Assembly (NCBI RefSeq): GCF_001707885.1
Contig: NZ_MASS01000004.1
Span: 1-64,000 of the forward strand
Reading direction: 5' to 3'
DNA: 64,000 nucleotides
Source: Desulfosporosinus cupriresistens
Lineage (GTDB): Bacteria; Bacillota; Desulfitobacteriia; Desulfitobacteriales; Desulfitobacteriaceae
Position 1 is the first letter of the stretch; each line of letters opens with the position of its first letter. Both the position numbers and the translations under genes were made by a program. Shown here one piece after another: positions 1-8,731 of this stretch. The notes under the pieces were generated by a model. It was not told the origin of the DNA and searched no databases. It saw only the letters and a program-made list of their open reading frames with translations.

Positions 1-18
1 TCCCCCGTAGGCTCCTAC

Positions 19-738
19 CTACAGTATTTTACTTAAGAACGCCTGTGTACGGGAATTCTTAGGATGAGCAAAAACCTCGTTGGGCTCTCCCTCCTCCATA
101 ATTACACCCTCATCCATGAAGATTACTCGATCACCAACTTCACGGGCAAATCCCATTTCATGAGTAACGGCAACCATGGTCATCCCTTCACGAGCTAAAT
201 CCTTCATTACGGCAAGAACCTCTCCAACCATTTCCGGGTCCAAAGCGGAAGTGGTCTCGTCAAAAAGCATAATCTTCGGTTTCATCGCCAATGCCCGGGC
301 AATCGCGACCCGTTGTTGTTGCCCACCAGAAAGACGATCCGGGTATTCGCCCGCTTTGTCGGATAGACCAACTTTTCCCAAAAGATCTAAGCCAATCTTT
401 TCGGCTTCCGCTTTATTCATTTTTCGAACAATTTCTGGGGCAAGTACAATATTTTGAATTGCTGTCATATGCGGAAAAAGATTAAAACGCTGGAACACCA
501 TGCCTACTTCTCGGCGAATTGCATTAACATTAATCTCGGAGTTAAGTGGAATTCCATCAACGATAATTTCTCCACTTGTCGGCTCTTCCAGTTTATTTAG
601 ACAACGCAAGAAGGTGCTCTTGCCCGAACCACTTGGGCCAATGACAACGACAACTTCTTTTTCTCGAATATGGCAATCAATCCCTTTAAGCACTTCGAGC
701 TTACCATAGGATTTATGCAAATTCTTAACGTAAATCAT
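19..738 (-). CDS. glnQ: Polar amino acid ABC transporter ATPase (GlnQ-like)
   Basis: ATP-binding subunit that powers uptake of a polar amino acid, probably glutamine. Seen: Walker [11 protein letters not shown]-loop [16 protein letters not shown] signature LSGGQQQR, Walker [14 protein letters not shown] and the switch His in VTHEMGFA, in the family order. About 239 aa, full length. The open frame extends upstream, but the ATG at 738 follows GGAGAGGAGG at good spacing and gives the usual [12 protein letters not shown] start. It overlaps the permease gene by 14 nt, so the two are probably translationally coupled. The substrate is inferred from family and neighbours only. Confidence 0.93.
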   Translation of the reverse strand: MIYVKNLHKSYGKLEVLKGIDCHIREKEVVVVIGPSGSGKSTFLRCLNKLEEPTSGEIIVDGIPLNSEINVNAIRREVGMVFQRFNLFPHMTAIQNIVLAPEIVRKMNKAEAEKIGLDLLGKVGLSDKAGEYPDRLSGGQQQRVAIARALAMKPKIMLFDETTSALDPEMVGEVLAVMKDLAREGMTMVAVTHEMGFAREVGDRVIFMDEGVIMEEGEPNEVFAHPKNSRTQAFLSKIL

Positions 739-1402
739 TTTTCCCCAACCTCCTCTCCGTATAGGCAACCCATTGGGAAATCAACTGAGTCATTAAGAGA
801 TAATACAAGGCAACTGTGATATACATGGGGATCGGTTGGAACGTTCGTCCGGCAATAATCTTGCCGCTATAGAAAAGTTCTTGAATCGCGATGATCGATA
901 ATAGCGACGAATCTTTAAGTAAGGCAATAAACTCGTTGCCCAAAGGCGGAATCACTCGCTTGAAAGCTTGCGGCAGGATGACGTAACGCATGGCCTGACT
1001 ATGGTTCATCCCCAACGACCGCGCTGCTTCCGATTGCCCACGGTCAATGGATTGAATCCCTGCTCTAAATATTTCGGCGATATACGCCCCCGAATTGAGA
1101 CCCATCGCCAAAACCCCTGCAAAATACTGATAGTCTTCCGGCAGAGTCTCCCAATGAAGGATTCTAGGGACTAAAAAATAGACTAAAAAGATTTGCACCA
1201 ACAATGGAGTACCTCTAAAAAAATCAATATAGGCGATTGCCAAGGCCCGTAAAATTTTAAATTTTGACAAGCGGGCCAAAGCCATAATAAGCCCAATAAC
1301 CACTCCAATGGCGACTGCACCGGCTGTCAGCTCCAATGTAAGTAACGCTGCCTTATTCAGTATAGGAATGCTGTCTAGGGCTGCCTTCCAGTTCATTTCC
1401 AC
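725..1402 (-). CDS. glnP: Polar amino acid ABC transporter permease (GlnP/HisM family)
   Basis: Inner-membrane permease partner of the ATPase just downstream. About 225 aa with several hydrophobic helices and the coupling-loop region [22 protein letters not shown], which contains the family's EAA signature that contacts the ATPase. The GTG start at 1402 follows AGGAGG by 7 nt; an in-frame ATG two codons later is less well placed. The binding-protein gene lies upstream, separated by a 280-nt gap holding a strong hairpin, so permease and ATPase are probably made at a lower level than the binding protein. Confidence 0.92.
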   Translation of the reverse strand: MEMNWKAALDSIPILNKAALLTLELTAGAVAIGVVIGLIMALARLSKFKILRALAIAYIDFFRGTPLLVQIFLVYFLVPRILHWETLPEDYQYFAGVLAMGLNSGAYIAEIFRAGIQSIDRGQSEAARSLGMNHSQAMRYVILPQAFKRVIPPLGNEFIALLKDSSLLSIIAIQELFYSGKIIAGRTFQPIPMYITVALYYLLMTQLISQWVAYTERRLGKNDLR

Positions 1403-1612
1403 AGAAAATCCTCCTTAATTATAATTCTATAAAATCTAATAGGAATCAATCAATCGTGGCTATTCGCATATTTTTTTTGCCACTGCCTGAAATTATACAT
1501 TTTGAGACAAATTTATACAAGCAAAAATGCATTTCAGGAAGAACTTGGCCCAATTGCAAATTTCAGACGATCTATTCTTTCAAGCCAGCACTAACGCTGC
1601 ATATCATCATAT

Positions 1613-1646
1613 AAAAGGAAGGCACTTGATCAAGTGCCTTCCTTTT
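1613..1646 (-). terminator. Perfect hairpin between binding-protein and permease genes
   Basis: A perfect palindrome built on AAGGAAGGCACTTGA and its complement, with 17-nt arms and no unpaired loop. On the minus strand it is followed by a short T-rich tail (TTTTATAT). It sits about 40 nt after the stop of the solute-binding protein gene. Position and weak U-tract suggest a partial terminator or 3' stabiliser that favours the binding protein over the membrane components. Confidence 0.7.
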
Positions 1647-1686
1647 ATTATTTCTTTCAAGGATTAACAGTGATTGAAAAGGCTTC

Positions 1687-2484
1687 TTAAAATTTAGGTG
1701 CATCCACTTTAAACCACTTTTTGTAGATCTCATTGTATTTTCCGCTATCAATTAATTTTTTCAAAGAAGCATTCATTTTCTCGCCTATTTCCTTGTCTCC
1801 TAATTTCATGGCTATTCCATAAAATTCTTCACCAGTGTCTGCATCGACTGATTCAATTTGAGCGCTTGGATTTTGGGCTTGAAACCAAAGCACAACTGGC
1901 GCATCGGCCACAACAGCATCCACTCCACCATTCAGAAGATCGTTGAGAGCGTCCGGTGTCGTATCATATTTTTTTGTTGCCATTCCTAGTTTCTCAACTG
2001 CAAATTGTCCCGTTGTATTAAGTTGGACCCCGATCTTTTTACCTTTCAAGTCTGCTAAGGTTTTAAAGCTGGCGCCTTTTTTCATAGCTATATACTGAGT
2101 ACTTTTAAAATACTTGTCACTAAATTGAACATTCTTGGCACGATCATCTGTAATCGTCATGGCTGAAATTACCGCATCATATTTCCCTGCTTGCAAAGCC
2201 GCAATTAAGCCGTCAAAAGCTGATGTCTCGATATTCACCTTAGAATATCCCATATCTGCTCCAAGGGCATTAATGAGCTCAATATCAAACCCTGTCGCTT
2301 GCTGCTTCTCATCCATGAACTCGAATGGTGCATACGCAATATCTGACCCTACTTTCAGAATCTTTTCCGCGGGTGCAGGAGTAGGAGTAGGAGTTGGTGC
2401 ACTGGCATTTCCGCAGCCAGCAAGTGCCAAGAGACTTAAGCTAAGTAATCCGCTTAAAACAAGACGAAACTTCGGTTTAAACAT
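1687..2484 (-). CDS. glnH: Amino acid ABC transporter substrate-binding lipoprotein
   Basis: Extracellular solute-binding protein, type 3 (SBP_bac_3), that delivers a polar amino acid to the adjacent permease. Seen: a signal peptide ending in the lipobox LALAGC, so the mature protein is a lipid-anchored Cys; a short TPTPTPTPAPA linker; then the bilobed domain with YAPFEFMDEKQQATGFDIEL near its N-terminus and GKKIGVQLNTTG in the hinge region. About 265 aa. The open frame has a 12-codon upstream extension, but ATG 2484 has an AAGGGGGAT Shine-Dalgarno and begins a normal signal peptide. Specificity for glutamine is inferred from family resemblance. Confidence 0.9.
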   Translation of the reverse strand: MFKPKFRLVLSGLLSLSLLALAGCGNASAPTPTPTPAPAEKILKVGSDIAYAPFEFMDEKQQATGFDIELINALGADMGYSKVNIETSAFDGLIAALQAGKYDAVISAMTITDDRAKNVQFSDKYFKSTQYIAMKKGASFKTLADLKGKKIGVQLNTTGQFAVEKLGMATKKYDTTPDALNDLLNGGVDAVVADAPVVLWFQAQNPSAQIESVDADTGEEFYGIAMKLGDKEIGEKMNASLKKLIDSGKYNEIYKKWFKVDAPKF

Positions 2485-2797
2485 GTTTATCCCCCTTTTT
2501 TCATTGGATGAACGAAGCATACTCTTTATACAAGCTTTAGTGTATGATTTAGCTCATCCATCTATTTTTCTAATTATACATACTTGTAAATATTTATGGA
2601 AGCCATTATTCTCTATTTTTCATTCTATTTCATGCTTATTTTTCAAGCGCAGGTCAAAAAACATCGCTTAAACCACCTTCAGAGCAATTTTCAATCCCAC
2701 TTCAGTCAGGATTATCGCAATACCAGAGTAAAACAATTCTCTCCAAAAGTGTGCACAAAATAGTATCATTTATCCCCCAAAGTTACGCACAGGAGCC

Positions 2798-2857
2798 TGT
2801 GGATAATGTGGATAAGTCTTAAAAATCTACTACTTTTCACAATAAGGCTGTGGATAA
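2798..2857 (-). promoter_or_regulatory. Cluster of three perfect DnaA boxes
   Basis: TGTGGATAA occurs at 2798-2806, 2807-2815 and 2849-2857, which is the consensus DnaA box TTATCCACA on the minus strand. The first two are directly abutted. All three share one orientation. No dnaA, dnaN or other origin gene is in the window, so this is more likely a DnaA-binding cluster away from oriC (as known in B. subtilis) than the origin itself. It could also affect transcription of the binding-protein gene to its left. Confidence 0.6.
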
Positions 2858-2905
2858 CGTTGTTGAAAGAATGTTTTACCGGTAGTTATTATCAAATACA
2901 GAAAA

Positions 2906-2938
2906 AAGCATTGGCCGACTTCGAGTCAACCAATGCTT
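2906..2938 (-). terminator. Terminator of the zinc-ribbon gene
   Basis: AAGCATTGG (2906-2914) pairs with CCAATGCTT (2930-2938), with an inner GACT/AGTC stem. On the minus strand the hairpin is followed by a T-run (complement of the As at 2902-2907). It lies about 30 nt past the stop of the zinc-ribbon gene. Confidence 0.8.
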
Positions 2939-2970
2939 GTCATGTCAAATAATTTAATTCAATACCTGAA

Positions 2971-3273
2971 TTAATATTGCTCGCGAGCTGGACGATGGTG
3001 TTGATAGCACTCACGGCAGTATACTGGACGATCGGATGTCGGTTGGAAAGGAACTTGTGTTTCCACTCCGCAGTCCGCACAAACAACCGTAAACATTTCA
3101 CGTGATCTTCCTTCTTGGGAATTACGGTTTGCTTTGCGGATGTTGCGGCATTCGCGGCAACGTTGTGGTTCATTTTCGAATCCTTTTTCAGCGTAGAATT
3201 CTTGTTCTCCGATTGTGAAAATAAAAGTTGCTCCGCAGTCTTTACATACTAGATCTTTGTCTTCAAAGGCCAT
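2971..3273 (-). CDS. Small zinc-ribbon domain protein
   Basis: A 100-aa protein with four Cys pairs: C10/C13, C39/C42, C65/C68 and C86/C89, arranged CKDC...CREC and CADC...CREC. This gives two probable treble-clef or zinc-ribbon sites, as in the 'probable zinc-ribbon domain' proteins common in clostridia. The biochemical role of that family is not established. An upstream extension exists in the same frame, but ATG 3273 has a GGGG Shine-Dalgarno about 8 nt upstream, and the extension would read into comF. A terminator follows, so it is probably transcribed alone or at the end of the comF unit. Confidence 0.8.
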   Translation of the reverse strand: MAFEDKDLVCKDCGATFIFTIGEQEFYAEKGFENEPQRCRECRNIRKANRNSQEGRSREMFTVVCADCGVETQVPFQPTSDRPVYCRECYQHHRPAREQY

Positions 3274-3337
3274 GAAAGATATTCCCCTTACGTAAAAAAA
3301 TGTAATAGGCTCTGCCCATCCACTAGTAATTATAACG

Positions 3338-4078
3338 CTAATCACACAAAGGCACAAGTTTTTTTTCGAGTCCCGCTGCCAGACACAGGCCATAAATTGC
3401 TTGAACTCCACTTTCGCGCAGAGTTTCTGCCACGGCTTCTAACGTAGCTCCTGTTGTGGTTACATCATCCACCAGCCATATGCTGCGCCCTTTAATCTTC
3501 TCTGGTTGTTGCACTGCAAATGCACCTTTCAGATTATGCAAACGTTCTTGACGAGAAAGGGAAACTTGAGACGATGTTGATATGATCCGTTCAACTCCGC
3601 AGAGAATTGGTAATCCTAATTGCCAGTGTAACACGGAGGAAATGACCTCTGCCTGATTAAAACCTCTTTCTGCCATACGCGATGCATGCATAGGGACCGC
3701 CACTACACCATCGACGACAGGAAGCTGACTAATCGCCCAATCAGAAAAAGGGCGAGCAATTTCTATTAAGCGCCGAGGGTGTGCTTTGAACTTTATTTCT
3801 TGAATAAATTCCTTTAATCCTCCGGCATAATGACCCCAAGCTGTAATCTGATCAAGATGTTTAGGACCCTTTCCCTTCTCACAATCCAGGCAGTGTATCT
3901 TCTCTGAGAGAATCAACTTTCCACATCCCCTGCAACGCCCCAGCTCTGGATGAAGATACTCTGTTGTACAGGCTGGACAAATCGCACCCTGCTCCTCGCC
4001 ACAAAATATACAAGCTTGTTTGTCTGCATACCATAAAGCCCGCGTGATCTTTGCCGCTTCTATCCCGAGCTCTCTCAA
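3338..4078 (-). CDS. comF: ComF family protein (competence / phosphoribosyltransferase fold)
   Basis: ComFC-type protein, needed for DNA uptake in competent B. subtilis. Seen: an N-terminal zinc-binding region with CIFCGEE, CPAC, CRGCG and CLDC, and a C-terminal type I phosphoribosyltransferase fold with the PRPP loop LVDDVTTTGATL. About 246 aa, normal for the family. The TTG start at 4078 follows GGGAGGG by about 8 nt and lies 5 nt after the comFA stop, so the two genes form a unit as in comFA-comFC. Whether this organism becomes competent cannot be told from the window. Confidence 0.88.
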   Translation of the reverse strand: MRELGIEAAKITRALWYADKQACIFCGEEQGAICPACTTEYLHPELGRCRGCGKLILSEKIHCLDCEKGKGPKHLDQITAWGHYAGGLKEFIQEIKFKAHPRRLIEIARPFSDWAISQLPVVDGVVAVPMHASRMAERGFNQAEVISSVLHWQLGLPILCGVERIISTSSQVSLSRQERLHNLKGAFAVQQPEKIKGRSIWLVDDVTTTGATLEAVAETLRESGVQAIYGLCLAAGLEKKLVPLCD

Positions 4079-4083
4079 TACTT

Positions 4084-5811
4084 TTACCCTCCCGCTGAAC
4101 CTGCGTTAATAAGCCCTAATTCCATGGCATGTCTATTTTGCTCCTTAATCCACAAAACTGCAGTTTTCATGGCCGGCGTCCTTCGCTGAGAAACAAAAAC
4201 GACCTTTCCCTCAGGACTTTCTCGAGTTCGCCCCACCCTTCCAGCCATTTGTACCAAGGCACACTCATCAAATACAGGATGGTCTGCCGCAAGAACCACG
4301 ACTTGTATCCTTGATAACGTGATGCCTCGCTCCAAGATCGTGGTACTTACAAAAAGATCAAACTCTCCCTGACGCAAGCGCTCAAGTTTCGTGGAACGCC
4401 CTAAGTCTGAACCGTAGCTACCGTCAACACACCAATCTGGAAAACGTCTTTGAAAGCATTTGATCCACGGTTTGATCCAAGAGATCTTGGGGACAAATAC
4501 CAAAACAGGTCCCGCTGCCCTCAAGGTATCAATTTGCGATGCCCATAAATCAGTGCAGCTGTAAGACTCTAGAGGATGACGGGATCTTTCCCAACTTGGA
4601 ACTGGCAAGGGGGTTCGATGGTGTCGTGCTGGTAGTCGAATGAGTCGTATCTTACCTTGTTGAACCCCCACTAATCCTTCAGGGGAGGGCGTTGCCGTCA
4701 TGTAAACTATCTTGCCGTTTGGACGCAAGGCATGCTTCAGCCCCCATTCCAAAGCGCGGCTCCCATGATAGGGAAAGGCATCCATCTCATCCATGAAAAC
4801 CACATCAAAAGCTCGCCAAAATCTTAATACTTGATGAGTGGTCGCCAGGACCATTCCTCCGCCTTGAAATTTAACCAGGGTTGTCCCTGTCAACACTTGT
4901 AACGGGTAGTCTGGAAAATCCCGTCTCAGCCTCGGTTCAATGTCCTTAACGACATCTTGGCGGGGCGCAGCAAAAAGCACCGATTTTCCCCTCTCTAGAG
5001 CCCAAGCTGCAGATGGGAAACACACTTCAGTTTTCCCTGCTCCACACGCTGCCCAAAGAAGTGCCGTCTCTTCCGAAGCATCTTTAATGAATTCAAGCAC
5101 TTGTTCACTCGCTAAACGTTGTGCCTCTGTTAAGGTCCAGTGTGGCCGAAATGGAACCTCAGAAGGGCCGTCTAAGAGTGGACGTTGATCTCGAAAAAGT
5201 ACGTCTAGTGAAGTGCTCGGCCCGATGCTCTCACAACTTCGACACGTTGCGGCCATTCCTTGAAGACTGGGCCACTCTTCCACGTTTGTCTCTCCACATC
5301 GTTGACACTGCCAGCCTCTGCCGTGCGACTTCACCGCAGGAACCCACTGCGCAATGCCTTGTTCAACACTGGAATGGGCTAGGCTGATGATTTCTCTTTC
5401 TTCTAGCTTGAGCTCTCTGGCTAGGCTACTCAGGTCACTGAACGAAAGTTGCCTTCCTAGTACTAATCGATTAAAAATATTCCTGACTTCATAATATCGT
5501 TTCTCATCCAATCGGTCTGAACAACCAGTAGCTGAAGCTGGACTAAGTTCCTGCCAGGTGAAGTCCTGGGTGTCCCAGCCTAAAGCTTTGATTATTTTAA
5601 GGATCTCAAGTTTTCTATCCCTTCGCTTTGGCCCTTTGTGCAGAAAATTAACGAGTTTTCTCCGATACAAACGCTCCTGAACGATCTGGATAGTCTCTAA
5701 AGAGAGGGGTTTACTGAGATAACTAAGAACATCAGAATTCAGCTTGTCCATTGCCTGAAACGGACAAAAACTAATGTTACCGTCTTCTTTTAACGTCAAG
5801 AAGAATTGCAT
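4084..5811 (-). CDS. comFA: ComFA-like DEAD/DEAH-box DNA helicase
   Basis: Superfamily 2 ATPase that helps pull single-stranded DNA across the membrane during competence in B. subtilis. Seen: a four-Cys zinc site (CQRCG ... CRSC) before the motor, Walker A AACGAGKTEV, motif II DEMDAFPYHG (the ComFA form of DEAD), motif III MTATPS, and a C-terminal helicase domain ending in QMAGRVGRT. About 575 aa. ATG at 5811 is preceded by GAGGG at good spacing; ATG 5829 also has a GGGGA site, so the N-terminus is uncertain by six residues. Followed by comF. Confidence 0.86.
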   Translation of the reverse strand: MQFFLTLKEDGNISFCPFQAMDKLNSDVLSYLSKPLSLETIQIVQERLYRRKLVNFLHKGPKRRDRKLEILKIIKALGWDTQDFTWQELSPASATGCSDRLDEKRYYEVRNIFNRLVLGRQLSFSDLSSLARELKLEEREIISLAHSSVEQGIAQWVPAVKSHGRGWQCQRCGETNVEEWPSLQGMAATCRSCESIGPSTSLDVLFRDQRPLLDGPSEVPFRPHWTLTEAQRLASEQVLEFIKDASEETALLWAACGAGKTEVCFPSAAWALERGKSVLFAAPRQDVVKDIEPRLRRDFPDYPLQVLTGTTLVKFQGGGMVLATTHQVLRFWRAFDVVFMDEMDAFPYHGSRALEWGLKHALRPNGKIVYMTATPSPEGLVGVQQGKIRLIRLPARHHRTPLPVPSWERSRHPLESYSCTDLWASQIDTLRAAGPVLVFVPKISWIKPWIKCFQRRFPDWCVDGSYGSDLGRSTKLERLRQGEFDLFVSTTILERGITLSRIQVVVLAADHPVFDECALVQMAGRVGRTRESPEGKVVFVSQRRTPAMKTAVLWIKEQNRHAMELGLINAGSAGG

Positions 5812-5846
5812 AAGTATCCCTCTCTTCATTTTAATCCCCATAGCAG

Positions 5847-6230
5847 TTACATTTCTACTTCACAACTAACGCTGGAAAGGGGGCACTCGTCAATCTCGAT
5901 TTCTGGAAACCGTCTCTGAAGACAGGCTAGATATAACTCTTTCTGCTTCGTGGCTACGCCATGATGGATGCGAACTCTAATCCATAAAGGTACCTTGAAT
6001 TTCTTCTGCATCCTAGGCAAGGCCATTCGGAGATGCCAAAAGTCTTTTTCCAACTCGCCGCTTTCTGAGCCTAAGTAACAAACATAGTTTAGACTATTTG
6101 TCTTCTTGCCGCACTCTCTCTGCCATGCCCCAATAAACATCTGCCATTTAAGTGGGATATTCCATTCCAAACTTGAATTAGTTCTCCACAAAAGAACTCC
6201 TAAGCACAGCACTACACCTAGTAAAAACAT
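5847..6230 (-). CDS. Membrane-anchored hypothetical protein
   Basis: Not recognised. About 127 aa with one N-terminal transmembrane helix (MFLLGVVLCLGVLLW) and a soluble C-terminal part rich in aromatic and basic residues, with no motif I can name. The frame is open upstream to a GTG at 6251, but ATG 6230 has GAGGGGG about 9 nt upstream and a better-formed membrane start. It is packed between the O-antigen ligase-like gene (24 nt upstream) and comFA (about 35 nt to the comFA start), so it is probably co-transcribed with them. Confidence 0.6.
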   Translation of the reverse strand: MFLLGVVLCLGVLLWRTNSSLEWNIPLKWQMFIGAWQRECGKKTNSLNYVCYLGSESGELEKDFWHLRMALPRMQKKFKVPLWIRVRIHHGVATKQKELYLACLQRRFPEIEIDECPLSSVSCEVEM

Positions 6231-6254
6231 CAGCCACTCCCCCTCACCCACAAC

Positions 6255-8093
6255 CTATGTTCCGGGTAAGAGTTGCGTGAGTTGTCTCTGCCGAGCATAT
6301 TCAACCAGAAGTTTGATATGTTGAGAAGGTTGAAAATCCTCATATCCCTTCCAGAGGAATCGATCCTCTCCCGAAAGTATAGCTGCTCTTCCCTCAATTT
6401 TCTGGGGTATACCTTCGACCCAGAGATAGAGCGGAACTGCCTTTTCAGGGTGCGTACGACGCTGTACCTCAGCTGCATTCCAAACTACTGACTGGGCCCA
6501 TTCATACGCTTCTAAGTTAAATGGTTGCCAACGAAGTACCTCCTCTACCGCTTGCACCCCGGTATCAGTGTTTCCACTCTTTAATAGGGACTCTGCCTGC
6601 TCGCGTCGCGTACTGGTTTGTGTTTGATCCCAGTTCAAGCTCATATTCCACAGGGCAATGCTTCGAGCAGGGTCCTGTTCACGACCAAGACGTGCCTGTG
6701 TATTCCAAGTCTTCTCTTTCTCTAGCAGTATTGGATTCAAAAGTCCACTCCCAGTAACCAGACACAAAATTAGACTTATGAAGAATAATCCCCTGCCCCT
6801 CAGTTTTGGAACTAATTTTTTCCACTTTGGAACAAGAGAATGAGGCGATTTCTCCCTATTTTGAATGCTCCCAAAAATAAGCCAAAATACAACACCTAAC
6901 GTCCCGAAGGAAAAATCAGCATCCACCAAACTATGTAATCCCAGAAAGAGTAATGCTCCCCCTGCTCGAATTTCAGCTCTATATCCGTCGACTCCCTGTG
7001 ACGATATGGACGGCACAGATTCCTTAGCCCAAGTCTGCCATACCTGACCTAAGGTAAAAGCACTCCACATAACCATGCTTAATGCTCCGATAAAACCTTG
7101 GTTTAATAAAATATGAATAAAACTCGAATGAGGATCTGCCGTCCAATATGGAAAACGTTGAACCGTGGGAAAAGCCATCCACCCTCCGGCTCGTGGAATC
7201 CCCCCTGAGTCCCAAGCTAAGCGTAACCCATCCTTAAAGTAGACGAGCCGTTCTTGCCAACTTGCTGATGAAAAGCTCCAGGACGTTAGGTTCCCCCAGG
7301 CGAGTCTATTAGTACGTAGCATGAGTGCTGTTCCAACTACCCCCAGCAAAATTACCCATAGTCCTCTCATTTCCATACTCTTTATTTTCCTAGTAACCGA
7401 GTTTAAAATTCGGCTGAATCCCTGCACTTTAACCTTGTCTACCGTTTGACGGTTTCTAACCTTTAATAAAAATTGCCCTATAAGAACTGCCAAAAATATT
7501 CCCACTCCAGCGCGCGATCCCGTGCCTAAGAGCGAAATTCCTAGGAAGATCGTTTGAACTGGCTTCCTACACGGACAAAACAAAAGAACTGCTCCCAAAA
7601 AAGCTGCTGTGGCATTTGGGTAACCAAAGACTGAACTTAATCTCCCCGCCACTTTGCTCACCCAAGGCAGCCAGCCAATAATAGCCACAACAATCGCCAG
7701 CCATTCAATATATTGTACCAGATGTTTTTTGGCAATTTCATCCGCAGAAATCCCCACCCCTAGCCTATAGACAAACCATAGGATTCCCCAGCGTAGAGTT
7801 TCAATAAATCCATCCTTAACTTTCACAGGATGAACTATTCCTACCACAGAAAAAAAGAGCATTCCCAAAAACAAAACATCCGTCAAACCAAAGGCAGAAG
7901 CCATCTCTGTTACGTGATTAGACTTCGACAAAGTTGACAGCAAAGCATACATTGATAAGGCAAAGGCAAACATAACCCATTCCTGTGAAAAGAAAAGACC
8001 GTGGGCCATAAGGCTTAGGGTTAAAAAAAGAGCTAGGATGCGTGCTGTGTTGCTCCTAGCTCTGCTGACTTGCTGTAAAGTTGTCCCGATCAC
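6255..8093 (-). CDS. O-antigen ligase/polymerase-like membrane protein with C-terminal TPR-like region
   Basis: A 612-aa polytopic protein of the O-antigen ligase/Wzy superfamily, which transfers or polymerises undecaprenyl-linked glycans outside the membrane. Seen: about ten hydrophobic helices, the periplasmic-loop motif [19 protein letters not shown] typical of the family (its His is conserved), and a C-terminal soluble tail with helical repeats containing [18 protein letters not shown], as in TPR-tailed members. The GTG start overlaps the fabZ stop by 4 nt (GTGA). With the glycosyltransferases nearby it suggests a cell-surface polysaccharide; the actual substrate is unknown. Confidence 0.75.
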   Translation of the reverse strand: MIGTTLQQVSRARSNTARILALFLTLSLMAHGLFFSQEWVMFAFALSMYALLSTLSKSNHVTEMASAFGLTDVLFLGMLFFSVVGIVHPVKVKDGFIETLRWGILWFVYRLGVGISADEIAKKHLVQYIEWLAIVVAIIGWLPWVSKVAGRLSSVFGYPNATAAFLGAVLLFCPCRKPVQTIFLGISLLGTGSRAGVGIFLAVLIGQFLLKVRNRQTVDKVKVQGFSRILNSVTRKIKSMEMRGLWVILLGVVGTALMLRTNRLAWGNLTSWSFSSASWQERLVYFKDGLRLAWDSGGIPRAGGWMAFPTVQRFPYWTADPHSSFIHILLNQGFIGALSMVMWSAFTLGQVWQTWAKESVPSISSQGVDGYRAEIRAGGALLFLGLHSLVDADFSFGTLGVVFWLIFGSIQNREKSPHSLVPKWKKLVPKLRGRGLFFISLILCLVTGSGLLNPILLEKEKTWNTQARLGREQDPARSIALWNMSLNWDQTQTSTRREQAESLLKSGNTDTGVQAVEEVLRWQPFNLEAYEWAQSVVWNAAEVQRRTHPEKAVPLYLWVEGIPQKIEGRAAILSGEDRFLWKGYEDFQPSQHIKLLVEYARQRQLTQLLPGT

Positions 8094-8530
8094 AGGGTAG
8101 GTGTCTTCCTCTCCAGGAAGAATTTAAGGGTGCCTTCCGCAACCAGCGTTTCTCCGACATACGCTTTACCTTGGGCAACACCAAACGTTTTTCGCAGCTT
8201 CAGAAGTTCCACTTCCAAGCGCAGCTGATCTCCAGGAATCACTTGCCGCTTAAACTTAACTTCATCTAACCCGGCAAACAATCCCAAGTGTCCAGCATAC
8301 TCTGGCATCTTAAAGATGACCACACAGCCGACTTGGGCCAGTGCCTCCATGATCAGAACTCCCGGCATAATCGGATGCCCTGGAAAGTGGCCCTGAAAAA
8401 ACGGTTCATTAACTGACACATTCTTTATTCCGACCGCTCTTTTCCCTTCCTCCAATTCTATGATACGATCTACCAGAAGAAAGGGATAACGATGCGGGAT
8501 AATCTCCTGGATCTCTTGGCTTTGTAGCAC
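8090..8530 (-). CDS. fabZ: 3-hydroxyacyl-[acyl-carrier-protein] dehydratase
   Basis: FabZ dehydrates 3-hydroxyacyl-ACP in fatty acid elongation in the cytosol. Seen: [13 protein letters not shown] at the N-terminus, the catalytic His in [13 protein letters not shown], and the catalytic Glu in MEALAQVG, in a 146-aa hot-dog protein of normal length. The GTG start at 8530 follows AAGGAGGAG by about 6 nt. It leads the operon fabZ, O-antigen-like gene, hypothetical gene, comFA and comF. Acyl-chain synthesis and a surface polysaccharide gene overlapping by 4 nt may hint at joint control, but this is inference. Confidence 0.95.
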   Translation of the reverse strand: MLQSQEIQEIIPHRYPFLLVDRIIELEEGKRAVGIKNVSVNEPFFQGHFPGHPIMPGVLIMEALAQVGCVVIFKMPEYAGHLGLFAGLDEVKFKRQVIPGDQLRLEVELLKLRKTFGVAQGKAYVGETLVAEGTLKFFLERKTPTL

Positions 8531-8546
8531 TAGTACTCCTCCTTAT

Positions 8547-8588
8547 AATTCGATACTCGAAGCTTGATGCACGATGCTCGAAAGTCAA
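8547..8588. repeat. Heptanucleotide array, six units of NNYTCGA type
   Basis: Reading in 7-nt steps from 8547 gives AATTCGA, TACTCGA, AGCTTGA, TGCACGA, TGCTCGA, AAGTCAA. The period and the 3' TCGA core match a second array at 33715-33756. It lies just upstream of the fabZ ribosome binding site. Confidence 0.6.
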
Positions 8589-8731
8589 ATATTACGTTTC
8601 TCGCCCTGCGCATCGCGCTCCACTATTTACTTGCAGATATGAATCAGTCTGTCTATGATTAGAGTAATTCATTTTTCCTACTCGCTAACTAGTATAACCA
8701 AGTTTAAGGCTGAAGGGAAGATAAGAAAATC

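Larger units (their letters stand above)
2485..2970. other. Gene-free interval with DnaA boxes and a terminator
   Basis: No credible gene was seen in these 486 nt. The interval holds the upstream region of the binding-protein gene (A/T-rich, with TATAAT-like hexamers but no convincing -35), three perfect DnaA boxes, and the terminator of the zinc-ribbon gene; the last two are listed separately. Confidence 0.6.

Noticed and set aside
2798..2857. Chromosomal replication origin
   Set aside because: Only three boxes, and no dnaA, dnaN, gidA or rpmH nearby; called a DnaA-box cluster instead.
2940..3173. 77-codon ORF overlapping the zinc-ribbon gene
   Set aside because: Shadow frame of the Cys-rich gene, which has the ribosome site and conserved motifs.
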